Source: Neolecta irregularis DAH-3 (lineage: Eukaryota; Ascomycota; Neolectomycetes; Neolectales; Neolectaceae). From it: 49,700 bases of DNA. Shown one piece after another: positions 10,856 through 21,853 of this stretch (the first letter of the stretch is position 1; the number at the start of each line of letters is the position of its first letter). Where the stretch lies: assembly GCA_001929475.1 (NCBI GenBank), contig LXFE01004239.1, positions 206 to 49,905 of the forward strand, written 5' to 3'. The notes beneath the pieces are model-generated. The model had not been told where the DNA came from, ran no database searches, and was given only the letters and a program-made list of their open reading frames with translations. The position numbers were made by a program, and so were the translations under genes.

Positions 10856-11926
10856 TATATTCTAACTTGTACTTTTAGAAAAAGTCTAAGACCTAATCAC
10901 CATTGAAATAAATTTAAGAAATATCCCGATTGATAGCGTGATGAAAATATATACGCGCAGGCTCCCCTGAAAGATTCTCGTAACGAGAAAACAATCTGGG
11001 AAGTCCACCGCTTTTAATCTAAAGAGCTGGAACGAGCCGACTCATTTCTAGGAATGCTTCTGTCAGCTAACTAGACACCCGAAGGTGATGCTCTTAGGAC
11101 TATTTAATATTGTTGGTATTAGTAGTCCTACTGATGATGTAAGAGAAAACGGATGCGCTTGACAACGCTTTTTATACGGTCGTTTCATGGTTAATTAGCG
11201 GCTTTTGAAAAATTTCTGAAGATTATCATGATTTACCATATTACTTGTTGAAGTTTGTTTGTATTGGCGTCAGTCGACTCTCGAATAGTGAATGTAGCTC
11301 GTGAAGCCGAATACTGTAGCGGTCTGCCCACAGAGCCTTCTATATCTACAAGCTTGATAAGCTCAGTGTCTCATGGCGGTCATCATGTTATACTATGGCT
11401 ACTATGGTCGTTTTATATCAAGCCGCTCTTCTCAGTTTGCTGCCCGGAAGCAAGTAGTTTCATAAAATAGGAACATTTAAAGAAAATAGAGCTTCGTAAG
11501 TTATCTGCAAACATCGCTCTTTCCGGGGAATTCTTTATCCGAGAGTTTGAGTTCACATTCGTGACATCATCGATATTAAAGGATTGATCAAAGACACAAG
11601 AGACTGATATGACCAACAGAGAATCTAACAAAGACAATCTCATATCATGACAGTACGTGTGGCTTTTTTCAATAATACCTCCTGCTGTAAAAAGAAACGT
11701 TTTCGTGCTGTAATTTTGTCAAGACGTGTCATTGAAAATCTCTCACTCCACCAAAACTCCTCACCGTCCATCCCTTCAGTCGTCCATTTCTTTCAGTCCT
11801 TGCTGAACTGCATTTGCATTTAACAGTCAAGCAACAGTCTCTGACCCCGTTCATTATCGCACAGCCAGAAAGCAGAGTGTGGAGACGGTAATATCTAGAC
11901 GAACAACTTCGTCATCAACCCCAAAA
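10856..11926. other. long upstream region of SSD1
   Basis: A 1.07-kb gap with no recognised gene. The only open frames are short and without domain features. A pyrimidine-rich stretch (about 11740-11830) just upstream of the SSD1 start probably belongs to its promoter or a long 5' leader; long 5' regions are plausible for this regulatory gene, but this is inference. Confidence 0.45.
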
Positions 11927-14900
11927 ATGCAACCACAAGCACCTCAGTCAGATCAACCGGGACCGCGGAACTGTCGCCCTCCTTTGCATATCTCCCATCG
12001 CAGAACTCCATCAGAGTTGACACCGTTTATGAGTATGCGCCCTATCAAGGCACGATTATGCAGACCGGACTAATTATCGTAGTGGAGCAATATAACCTGC
12101 AAGCTCAAATCCAAGCTCTCCAGACTCAACAGCAGATACTAGAACAGCAACAGCAATATGGCGCGATGCCTCCACCACCCTTTTATGCAAACCAACAAGG
12201 AATGCAGTATATGCAGCAGCAGCAACAGCAAGGCGATATCAATCGATCTACATCCGGGCCCCACCGTCGAAACTTTAGCGTCCAAGATGCGCCGGCACAA
12301 GGTTTGCCTTCCTACGACCAGTCTATGCACGGCCGGCGTGCAGGCGGGGGTTTTAATCATGCCCGTCGTCACAGTCTTGCATTGACTGAAGCAAAGCGTG
12401 CGGCAGCTCAGCGTCAAGGCCAGCAAACTAGTCAACCTTCAGTCCAACAGTCTCCTTTACTCAGCGGGCAAGCTCAACCGCAAAACCAGCCATTTCAGTT
12501 CCCAACTACCAATCAGCCTGCCGACAGCATATCTCATGGGCCTCCTTCTGCTTCCATGAACCGTCGATACGGAGTTCATGGCCGAAGTCAGAGCCTTGCT
12601 ACTTCCAATGAAACTCGATCTTCGAATTTCAGCCAGCAACAGCGAGGAAGCCAAATTTCATTTTTACCTGTACCTCAGTCAAATGGGACAAATGAGGGTG
12701 TCGGTGGGATGAATAGGCAACCAAGCGCTGGCCATTCTCGTCAAAGCTCTCGCAACTTCGATGGAAATTGGAGACAGGCTGCCGCCATGCAACCGGCTTA
12801 CGATCAAATTCAGCCTTCGTTTTTTGCACCCGGTCATAGATCACGGGCATCAATGGGCTCGATGGGTCAATTCTCGTTTCCTCCTCAACTAAATATGGCA
12901 CCAGGTGGCATGATTCCAAATTCCATGCTTTCACCTCAGCTCATGCAGCAACAGCAGTTACAGAATATGAACAATCAAAATGGGCAACAACGGAAGTCTC
13001 TATTCGCCCCTTACTTACCTCAAAATACCTTGCCTCAGTTGATCAACGAAGGCAAACTAGTCGCCGGGTTTCTCCGAGTCAATAAAAAGAATCGATCGGA
13101 TGCTTATGTATCGACCGATGTATTGGAAAGTGATATATTCATATGTGGTTCGAAAGATCGAAATCGTGCTCTAGAAGGTGATCTCGTTGCTGTTGAGCTT
13201 CTTGATGTTGATGAAGTATGGAATTCGAAGCGCGAGAAAGAAGAAAAGAAAAAACGCAAGGACGGTAGTGACACTAACGGTGCCGGTCTAAGGCGGCAAG
13301 GGTCCATCCGAAATCGGCCCGAGCCAAAGCGAAAAGATGATGTCGAAGTTGAAGGTCAGTCACTTTTTCTTTCTGAAGAAGATGAAGTCAACGACGAGCA
13401 AAAGCCTATGTATGCCGGTCATATCGTTGCCGTTATGGAACGAGCCGGTGGTCAGCTTTTTTCGGGTAATCTAGGGTTGCTTAGACCCAGCAGCGCAGCT
13501 ACCAAGGAAAAACAAGAAGCTGAGCGGCGAGAACGTGAAGGAGAGCGATCGCTTCGACCCCTAGAAAGGACTAACGACAAACCAAAAATTGTCTGGTTTA
13601 AACCTGTATGCGAGTGTTGCCAAGCGTCTGCTGATCACAACAGACTGACAAACGAGTTCCTCTCATAGCCATTCCAACTGAACAAGCTCCAAAGGATTTC
13701 GTTGAAAATCATCAAGCATACGCTAATAAAATTTTCGTGGCTTGTATCAAACGATGGCCAATCACGTCTCTTCATCCATTCGGAACTTTAACCGAAGAAC
13801 TTGGCGACATGGGCGACCTTGAAGTAGAGACAGAAGCTTTGTTGAGAGATAATAATTTCTCAAATGAACCCTTCTCAGAGACATTAACTCGTCTAGTCGA
13901 TCAGGAAGTCAAGATTGAGGAAAGTGAAGATCGAAGAGACTTCACCGCAGAGAAGGTGTTCTCCATCGACCCACTTTCCACCAAAGATCTTGATAATGCA
14001 GTACACCTCACTGCCCGAGAAGACGGGGTCATCGAAGTTGGAGTTCATATTGCTGACGTCGCTCATTATGTCAAGTATAACTCTCCTGTGGATAGAGAAG
14101 CCAAGAAGCGAGGCGCTGGTGTTTACCTCGTCCAGAGATCGGTACCAATGCTACCGTCTCACCTTTCGGAAAAGGTCGCCAGTTTAGTTCCCGGAGAAGA
14201 GCGACGTTCAGTTTCTCTTCTTTTTGAATCAAAAGATGACGACCTCATCTGTACTTGGATAGGGAAGGCGAAAATTAAGTCTATTGCTGCTTTGACATAT
14301 GACGATGTCCAAGCATTTTTCGATGGGAAATCAGTTGATGTTCGAGGCCTCGAGAAGCAGCTAAGTCTTCTAAATGTGCAACTTTGTCTTTGGAAAATGT
14401 TTAATGTGATAGATCGTTACCGAGAAACTCCGCAACCGACGTTTTAATGCTAGTTCCTTGTCTTTGGGCTCTCTTAGACTGATGTTCGCTCTTGATGACG
14501 ACAGGCCAGTTGAAACGAACGTGTTTGAATCGAAACCGGCCTATCGACTGATTGAAGAGCTCATGCTAAAAGCCAATATGACGGTCGCTCGACGCATTTA
14601 TGAAGCCTTCCCTGACCGTGCTCTTCTTCGAAGGCATCCTGCTCCTATCCAACGAAGATTAGCTGCCTTCGCTGAAAAGGCGAAACGCCTAGGCTTCAAC
14701 ATCTCTGTTCAGGATGGCGGTTCCCTCCAACGCGGTCTTCTCTCAATCGAGGACCCAGATGTTCGAAAGGTACAAATTTCCTTCTACTGTCGATCTCATT
14801 GTAGGCTATGGAAACCTTTGTTATCAAGGCAATGCATCGAGCCAAGTATTGCCTTTCTACGGTTCACAATGATGATTCCTATTTTCATCACTATGCTCTA

Positions 14901-15832
14901 AATGTTTCTATCTATACTCACTTTACAAGTCCTATTCGAAGATATGCAGACATTGCTGTTCATCGGCAATTGGAAGCTGCATTGAATGGGACTGGTGGTG
15001 AAATTCACCATGAAGAAGCTGATGGTCTTGCCAAGACCATCGAACAACTCAATAACCGAACTGATTGCGCCCACAATGCTCAGGAACAGAGCATCCATCT
15101 TTTCCTTTGTACCATGATCAATAATCTCACCATTCAACATGGTCCCGTCCTCCGAAATTCAATTGTCATTAGCGTTGACCCATCCTCATTTGATGTTCTA
15201 ATTCCGGAATTTGGGGTTGAGAAACGTGTTCACTTGGATCAACTTCCACTTGTACGAGCGGAATGGGACGATAGCAGAAAGATCCTTGAATTGCACTGGC
15301 AAAAGGGTGTTGATACTGCGACCTACGTTCCTGAGGATGAGAAACAAGCAGTCTCGCGTGTTCGAAGTAGCAGCTTGATCAATGTTGAAGATGAAATTCA
15401 GCGAAAGATGATGGATATTGGTTCATTGACAATAGAAGATGAAACTGCTTTGTTTGATGGCGATGAGGACAGCGCCATTCCTGAAGAAAGTCAATCGGAA
15501 GCTAGCACCATCCATCCAGATCCTTCCTCGAAATCACCTCTCGTCAAACTCTCAACACGTGCAACTAATCTCACTGATATCTTTTTTAAAGATACTCAGC
15601 GACGGACTCGTGGAAACTCGATCCCGCCAAAACCAACTGATTTCATGTTCAACGATACTGAAGAACGATCTGATGGGACATGTGTTCAATATATAAGAGA
15701 GCTCTCCCGAGTTCCTGTCGTTGTTCAAGCTGATATCACCAATAAAAGCCCACCTTGCCTGGTATGTTCTCTTGTTAATTCTCTCTCATTATCTAGCTTA
15801 TCAAGGCTGTCAACCCATGGCACCCCAGATGA
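11927..15832 (+). CDS. ssd1: Ssd1, RNA-binding RNase II-like translational regulator
   Basis: Six exons (11927-12032, 12083-13605, 13644-14375, 14413-14769, 14805-15761, 15797-15832) give about 1236 residues, close to yeast Ssd1. The N-terminus is Gln-rich and contains candidate NDR-kinase sites (for example HARRHSLAL and HGRSQSLAT). Cold-shock-like domains begin near residue 342 (LFAPYLPQNTLPQL), and the RNB domain near 645-950 includes VFSIDPLSTKDLDNAV and YTHFTSPIRRYADIAVHRQL. The DLDN has Asn where active RNase II enzymes have Asp, consistent with Ssd1 being a binding rather than cleaving protein. Ssd1 represses wall-protein mRNAs downstream of Cbk1-Mob2; MOB2 lies 2.5 kb away. Confidence 0.93.
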
Positions 15833-16386
15833 ATCATATTCGAGGATGCACAGGATCATTATTTGCGCCTTTCATTTAATTTTTTGTCATCATTTTTTGA
15901 TATTTGGATTCAATGTCTGCTTTATCACCTTTGTCCTCCTTTTCTGGTCGATGATGGTAAATGGGACGAGTCGGTCTTTATATAACGCATCCAGCGTTGT
16001 GCAGTAGATGAGATCAACTTATTTGTATCCTACCTTGACATATAACAAATTATGTTTCTTATTCATGATGACTTTAACCACATTGAACCATTTAGGTAGA
16101 CTTCTAGAGACAACAAAAACACTGGTCAATAGTTCAGGAGTTGCTCACTCTGTGGAAGAATCAGTGTGGCCAACCACTCCACCGACCCCACCCACCCACT
16201 TACAAAAGCAGTCTACCAGCTTTCCCGGAGGTAGAGATAAAATCTATAACTGAAATAAGAAAAGGTAATACCCGCCATCATCATCCTGGATCCGGTCAAG
16301 GAGGAAAAGGGACAGGTGAGCGGATTGATGGACTTTGTGTTGAAATTTGGTGTGGCAGTCAATATCTTGTCAGCGGTGCCACAAAA
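15833..16386. other. intergenic between convergent genes
   Basis: This gap of 554 bp separates SSD1 from the convergent metallopeptidase gene. It is AT-rich at first (about 15880-16090) and contains no recognised gene or RNA. Open frames on the plus strand beyond 16140 are antisense to the metallopeptidase 3' end. Confidence 0.5.
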
Positions 16387-18782
16387 TCAACTGGATTTCA
16401 TGTTCTTCTTCTCATATACACTAGAGACCACGAATGCAACGAGATCGCGAACGAATGGTGTAGTCTGCATCGGTTGAGAAAAACCATAGAGATCAAAACC
16501 CGTAGGCGAGATAAGTATGCCTGCCACAGCAAGAACAAGTTTTGCTGTCAACATTTCCACATTTGCATGTCTGAAACGATCCTGAGGATCATAACGATCA
16601 TAAGGATCATCAGGGTCATAAGGATCATGAGGATCTTCAGGATCTCGATGACAGGCGCCACCGAGGGGAATCATCAAATTTGAATAGATTTTGGAATATT
16701 TGAGGCTGGCAGAATTCATATCATATGGCGTAACATTCATCGGAGAGATTTCGTATACGAGTGGTCCATCTCTACTGTCCTGTATCATAATGTATGCTCC
16801 AGTGAGAGGGAAACCAATGAGTAGGCGCAGATCCTTTCCTTCAAAAAATAAATACTGATCCTCAGCATTAAAATGAGTGCTAACATCGTCACGAATATTC
16901 CCGCCAAGTATTTGGAGAAAGGTCAAAGCCTGAGTCTCAAAGAACTTTGGAGAAGAGTATTTTTTCGAAGGCACTATCCTTGAATCTGGGCTCGTGCTAA
17001 TCATTTGAATAAGCGGCGTTTCTCGAGCTTCCGTAGTTATTCTGCGATGTTTGGGCTTTGGCTCACCATTGGTATTTCGCTCTTTTTGATCTTTGACAGT
17101 TAACAGAATGTTATTCTCCGTGGTCAATCTCTCAGCATGCCAGTTCTCAAAAGGTAATGAATTTGGGGGTCCCGCATGCATCACAATGTTCTTGCATACG
17201 AGTAAAAGAGGTAGGTAGAATTTCGGGATGAAATCTGAACCTCGTGGTTCGAATACTCGTGATCCCCCATATTTTTCTAAAATATCCCTGGACCACTCTT
17301 CTCCCGATTTAATTCTTATATTGTAAGAAAAATCTATCGAATCAAATTTTTGTGATGGCAATGGCGATGCCAGTGATAGCCCAGGCTGAACAACGTCGCG
17401 AATACCATCTTTAATTGTATTGAGCAAGAAAAGACCTTTCTTATAGCGATCTTCGTCGCTATCACCTTGTGATTCCTTTGTTGTAATAATAGATCCAGGC
17501 AGGGTGATTTTCATGGCATCTTCAACTGCAACTGTGCCAACACCTTTCAGTCCTTCGATTCCGTATCCCATGGCACCAAGTATCGCCCTGGTCTTTGGCC
17601 CTATGGAGCCGATAACTGATCGCTTCATTGCGTCCTCTGGGTTCATGGAAGGATTCATCAAATAGTCAGCGTTTTTGTCTTCGATATGTGAGCTATCCAA
17701 ACTCAGACTGATATCTTGACCATTATAAAAATTTGATTTGAAAACCACGTCTCCTTTCTTCGTCCTTGCAAGTTTGAAAGCAGTTGCGGTCTTCCTGGGA
17801 AAAGTTTCATAAGCGTCGCACCAATGTTCGGCTTCACTTCCCCAACGATTGCTTAGCATCCTTGTTAATTCAGTTGTTGTTATCCAATTATCTTCGAACT
17901 TAAACTTGATGAATTTTCCGTACGCAGTGTCATAATGGTCACTGGATATTGTCTTATCATTTTTCTCATCTTTCATATAGTGGGAAATAGGAGGCCATAA
18001 CATTTCCTCTCCATCACACCATGAAAGGTGGAAGCCAAGTGTGTGTATCATTTCGTGCATCAGTACTTCAATGTGAAATTTATATAAGCCGCGCTGCATT
18101 AATATTAGCATACTTTGACAAGTTGAACATACCTCGTTCCAACGGCACCGAGGATTGAGAACTATTGTACTATCATATTCCATAAAAGGTGCCTGCAATG
18201 ATTTGTATTCCCACTCGAAAAACATATTCTTGACAAGCGGCTGAGGATAGTACCTGAATCGTAAGAAATGTGGGATTTTGCAATGCGCTATAACCGTATT
18301 TCGTTGTCTATATCCAAAACAGGAATAAATGTACCGTGTGTAGACACTCCCATTGCTGAAATGTAAGGCACGGTAGATTATGAAAGAGTACCTTTTTTAC
18401 TTTGTAAAAGTTCATCAAAAACGAAAAGCAATTTAATATTTTCATGAATCGAGACGACTTCTGCTATTCGCCTTCCAGCATCGTGGCATACTTCCAAGAA
18501 GTGGGTATTCTCTTGTTCATCATGAGGATGTAGTTCACAAATAATCTTCCCAGTGCTTGGCACAAAGTCACCGAGGGGATCATTTGGTTTTCATTCGGTA
18601 ACCTTGAGTAACTTCATTTTATCTTCATCGTTGAATGGTCGACTAGGAAAATGTCTGATATGATTCACAGGGTCATAAACGATCCAAGTTGCATGCTTGA
18701 TAGGATCGTAATTGGAACTCCAACTACAGTCTACCAGTCGGAAGAGTAAACCGGCAGATATGCAAAGAATATTGAGTTGCAT
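16387..18782 (-). CDS. secreted leishmanolysin-like (M8) metallopeptidase
   Basis: Proposed exons on the minus strand: 18603-18782, 18392-18545, 18295-18355, 18133-18253 and 16387-18093, giving about 740 residues. Residues 1-20 form a signal peptide. The zinc motif HEMIHTLGFH (about 185-194) resembles leishmanolysin HExxHxxGF, and a later SSHIEDKNADYLMNPSM block (His near 308) resembles the M8 third-ligand region. Near the C-terminus is an Asp-Pro-Tyr repeat followed by a hydrophobic segment. The 57-bp intron 18546-18602 has an AAG acceptor; if it is not spliced, an in-frame TGA at 18591 would truncate the protein. The intron 18094-18132 is 39 bp and stopless. The start codon directly abuts a solo LTR. 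Confidence 0.68.
16570..16645 (-). repeat. GATCATAAG minisatellite encoding Asp-Pro-Tyr repeats
   Basis: Repeated GATCATAAG/GGATCAT units (9-12 bp) lie in the metallopeptidase 3' coding region. They encode DPEDPHDPYDPDDPYDRYD on the minus strand. Length is likely to vary between strains. Confidence 0.75.
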
Positions 18783-19073
18783 TGTGAGTACTTGACCGGT
18801 TTGGTCCGTACTCCGCTGAGTCTTAAGGTCGTATAATAGGCGAGGGTTGCTAATTAGTAGTAACCGTTCGTATTAATATACAGTGTTAATCTTAGCGCGC
18901 TAATCGCGCTGGGCGCTACGTATATACCCGTCCTTACGCGCCACCGTCCGGTCATCTGACTGGTCCATGATCCAAAGTCTCGGACTGGGAGGGCGCCCAC
19001 AGCTTGTGGCGTCCCTTTGTCTCATCTAGGGTTTGCCGTTGTGTGGGGGCGGTGGGACTTGATAGTCCCCACA
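18783..19073 (-). mobile_element. solo LTR with 5-bp target-site duplication TGCAT
   Basis: A 291-bp element bounded by TG...CA ends (plus strand TGTGAGTACTTG ... GTCCCCACA). It is flanked by the perfect direct repeat TGCAT at 18778-18782 and 19074-19078. These are the hallmarks of an LTR-retrotransposon LTR left after recombination. On the minus strand it runs TGTGGGGAC ... TACTCACA straight into ATGCA, the start of the metallopeptidase gene. A TATA-like GTATATAC (about 18920-18927) sits about 140 bp before the ATG in the right orientation. Related copies lie at 19132 and 28291. No coding part of the retrotransposon is present. Confidence 0.82.
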
Positions 19074-19131
19074 TGCATAAACATATTCAGCTTGGCATAT
19101 GGTTTGTATTCTCTAATGGAATACAGGCCTG

Positions 19132-19430
19132 TGTGAGTATCAAACCTCTGTGGTCTGTATTCCGCTGAGTCTTAAGATCGTATAGCAGCCGAGGGTCGTT
19201 AATAGTAATAACCGGTCGTATCAATAAATAGCCGCGTTAGGCGCTAAATAAGTACCCGTCCTCGCGCGCCACTGACAGGTCATCTGACTTGTCCGCATCC
19301 CTCCCTATCTGTTTCTGTCGCCGCTTAGGGTAACCCTAACCCGGATCCGGGTTGTCCCCTAATACGGCTTCTCGATTGGGCTCTTCACCACTAATTAACT
19401 GCATTTGTGAATCATTGGGTGCAGTGTGTC
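19132..19430 (-). mobile_element. second, diverged LTR-like copy
   Basis: Starts TGTGAGTATC and aligns with the first LTR over at least 165 bp (shared blocks CCGCTGAGTCTTAAG, CGAGGGT, CGGTCATCTGACT-like). It has the same orientation. The far end is unclear and no target duplication is visible; the end given is approximate. It contains TTAGGGTAACCCTAA (19325-19339), a telomere-like short palindrome. Confidence 0.6.
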
Positions 19431-19489
19431 ACACGCAGGTTGTAGCTTTAGGTCTATAGCGGTTTGGTAGTTGTTGTAGTTGCTGTAAT

Positions 19490-20085
19490 AGACTGGGATT
19501 ATATTGGTGAGCCCACCTTCCTGGCTGCCTTGCCTGCCCGCCTCACCAGCCAGTGTCACTGGCCTCTCCCATCGCTCGCGCCTCTTGCGAGTCCTCTCGT
19601 TCCTCCTGTCCTCCCGTTCCGCCCGCCTCTCCTGTCCTGCATATGCCTCCCCTTCCACCCCGCGCATCACATCCCCGGCTCGCCCGTCTCCTGCGTCCTG
19701 TCCCGCCTCGCCTATCCTGCCTCTTCCCTCCCGCGCATCTCTCCCATCTCGCCGATCCCGTCCCGCAAGTCCCTCCCGAATCGCCCGTCTTGTGAGTCCC
19801 TCCCGCCTTGCCAGTCCCGCACATCCCTCCCGCCTCGCCCGTCCCACCCGTGCTTCCTCTCCATTCCCTCCCGCGCATCCTGCGTGTCCCTCCTGCGCAT
19901 CCTGCCCGTCCCCCCGGGTCCCGCCCGCCTGTCTCTCCCGTCTCTCCACCCGCCTCACATGCCTCGCCCACCCATCTCTCTCCCCTCTCCCATCTTTCTG
20001 GCCCAACTCACCCATCATTCCTGTCTCCCACACCTGTTTGGCCTATTTGGCCCACCCACCTTGCCAGCCCACTTGTCAGTTCCTT
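19490..20085. repeat. C-rich degenerate minisatellite
   Basis: About 600 bp of pyrimidine-rich sequence is built from loose copies of a CTCCCGCCTCGCCCGTCC-like unit. All frames stay open for long distances on both strands, with Arg/Ser/Pro or Gly/Arg composition and no domain. I therefore treat it as a simple-sequence tract and not as a gene. It ends abruptly in AT-rich DNA at about 20095. Confidence 0.75.
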
Positions 20086-20205
20086 CTTTCCAATATTTAA
20101 ATTAATATGAAGAATTATATACATAATATAGTATTTTGAACCGCTTTTTAACAAATTCCTGCTCTGCTCACCTCTGCCCTGCACTCCATCACCCAAAATG
20201 GTTGT

Positions 20206-20290
20206 CAAGTGTTAGGCCCGGCCTGGCCGGACACTCAGAAAAGCCCATGGGCCGGGCTTATGGGCTTCGGCCCGTCCCCAACACTGTTCG
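20206..20290. repeat. GGCCCGGCC-type dispersed repeat, copy A (MITE-like)
   Basis: About 85 bp running from AAGTGTTAGGCCCGG to GTCCCCAACACTG. The two ends are roughly inverted (AGTGTTAGGCCC versus GGACGGG...CAACACT), and a related copy occurs at 23490-23592. The CAACACTG end resembles hAT-type terminal repeats. No clear target duplication was found, so the mobile-element reading is tentative. Confidence 0.5.
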
Positions 20291-20410
20291 CAGATACCTT
20301 TTGGCACTTCAGTTGTCTCCATAAGACTTAGACTAGCTTTCTGTCCAACATTGCTACAATAAACGAGCCAATCGCTCTGCTCGAAAAGTACTCAACATTT
20401 GCACATATCA

Positions 20411-21384
20411 CTACCCGCGCCTTTCCTTCCAAAGATTCCGTAGCACAGTATATAAAGCCTCATACTGATCTAATGATTGAACCATCTGCAATCGTTGGGA
20501 ACGTAGTTCATTAACAGTGTCGAAAATCGGATCCCCATCTTCTTCAGATGTAATCGCAGAAAATCTATCCAACAAGGTATTCATAGCGATAAACGTTCCC
20601 GATCGTCCGACCCCAGCAGAGCAATGAATGATAGGTCTTGAATTTTCCAGTTCTTCGTCTGTAACTTTGTTGACTAACTCAATCAAAGCAATCAATGAGC
20701 CATCATCAGGGGCAGCGTAATCCGCCCATCTGTCAAATAAGATGTGATAGACTTTCTTCGCTTTCTCTCCCCTAGAGAGTTTGATCATTGTGACAGTGGC
20801 TTCGGCCTTTGAATCTCTTCGTTGCTGAAAAGCCATGACACGATATTCAGCAAATTCCATTTTCTCGTCTACCCTTGTGGGCCAATATTGAGCACATTTG
20901 TCCCGTCCTCCTTCGTGCGTCTTCGTGAGCATACAGACGAGTCCAACGTGTCGACATTGTTCCCAGACCATCTGCCAAAATCCAGATATCGTTTCCTCGA
21001 GGGGTCCCTGCGGGAATTAGCTCACGTCACCCAAAATAGAAACATAACCTGGGCAGCTATAAACCGGCGTCTCCCAGAATCGATGTAAGAAGCATTGATA
21101 TAGTCATTGTCTCTCCTTGACAATTTGATTCTGTTGCCGTCAAAGCATTTAATATCGCAGTACCGATTCAAACTCTCATTGGCTTCGGCTGTCGCCGTCC
21201 TGGTCGACCAAGGACTTGTTTCGTCATGAGCAGCGGCAAAAATCCGATCTTGTTCTAATTCCCGTATTTCTGTAAATTTGGCTTTAGGTGAGTCAAGGTT
21301 TGGTGATGGAGACTGCTTGAGGAATGCAGGAAGGGGTGTTGAATAGCCCATGATATGTTTGAGCCGAACTGGGAAAGCGGGCAT
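20411..21384 (-). CDS. cytoplasmic protein tyrosine phosphatase
   Basis: Two exons (21049-21384 and 20411-21007; intron 41 bp) give 310 residues. The classical PTP domain fills most of the protein. Motifs in order are NRYCDIKCFDGNRIKL, NDYINASYI, IAAQGPLEETISGFWQMVWEQ, RWADYAAPD (WPD-loop region) and the catalytic HCSAGVGRSGT near residues 240-250, followed by QRLQMVQSLDQYEALY. Cys and Arg of the signature are intact, so it should dephosphorylate tyrosine, probably on MAP-kinase type substrates as in yeast Ptp1-3. The WPD loop reads W-A-D. A second in-frame ATG at 21351 could also be the start. Confidence 0.9.
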
Positions 21385-21853
21385 ATTTCCCTTGTGGGTG
21401 AGACGGTCGTGCTGGTGGAGAAACCACCAACAAGCCAGCTAAATAAACACCAGCAATCTATAAAGCAAAACCATCCAAGCAAGTCCAAGTATGCAAGTAA
21501 AATACCAAGTATGTCCAAGCAAGCAAGTCCAAAGGGCCGAAATATGCAAGCAAGCAAGTCCAAAGTCCAGACTTGGACTTGCTTAATCCAAGTTACGAGT
21601 TGGTAGGCTTGCACAGTGGGCTTAAGAAAGTGAGGATACAGAGAAATTGCTCTGGCTGCTCCTGAATACTTTGCCGTCTCTCTCAACGGCGATTTTTGCT
21701 TGATGAGTTGATGGGAGCACAAAGGCATAGCAAGCTCGGCCTTGTACAGCAGGCGAACGCCAAAATAGTCAGGCACAAAGATCGTGCTCACTGCGCCACT
21801 GCCGTTATTCCGCTTTCCAGATCAGAATATTTATGTACACAGTGGACTCTACT
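21385..21853. other. intergenic with CAAGTCC repeats and a perfect hairpin
   Basis: This 469-bp region lies upstream of the phosphatase gene and downstream of the dehydrogenase gene. At about 21475-21600 it carries many CAAGTCCAAG/GCAAGTAT copies and a perfect 12-bp inverted repeat (AAGCAAGTCCAA at 21552-21563, TTGGACTTGCTT at 21573-21584). No gene is supported here. Confidence 0.55.

Noticed and set aside
19325-19339. TTAGGGTAACCCTAA as an interstitial telomere junction
   Set aside because: Only one unit in each direction and it lies inside an LTR-like copy, so chance or element sequence is more likely.
19395-20105. Long open frames of about 200 codons on both strands
   Set aside because: They lie in a C-rich degenerate repeat, have extreme composition, overlap each other in several frames and show no domain or start context.
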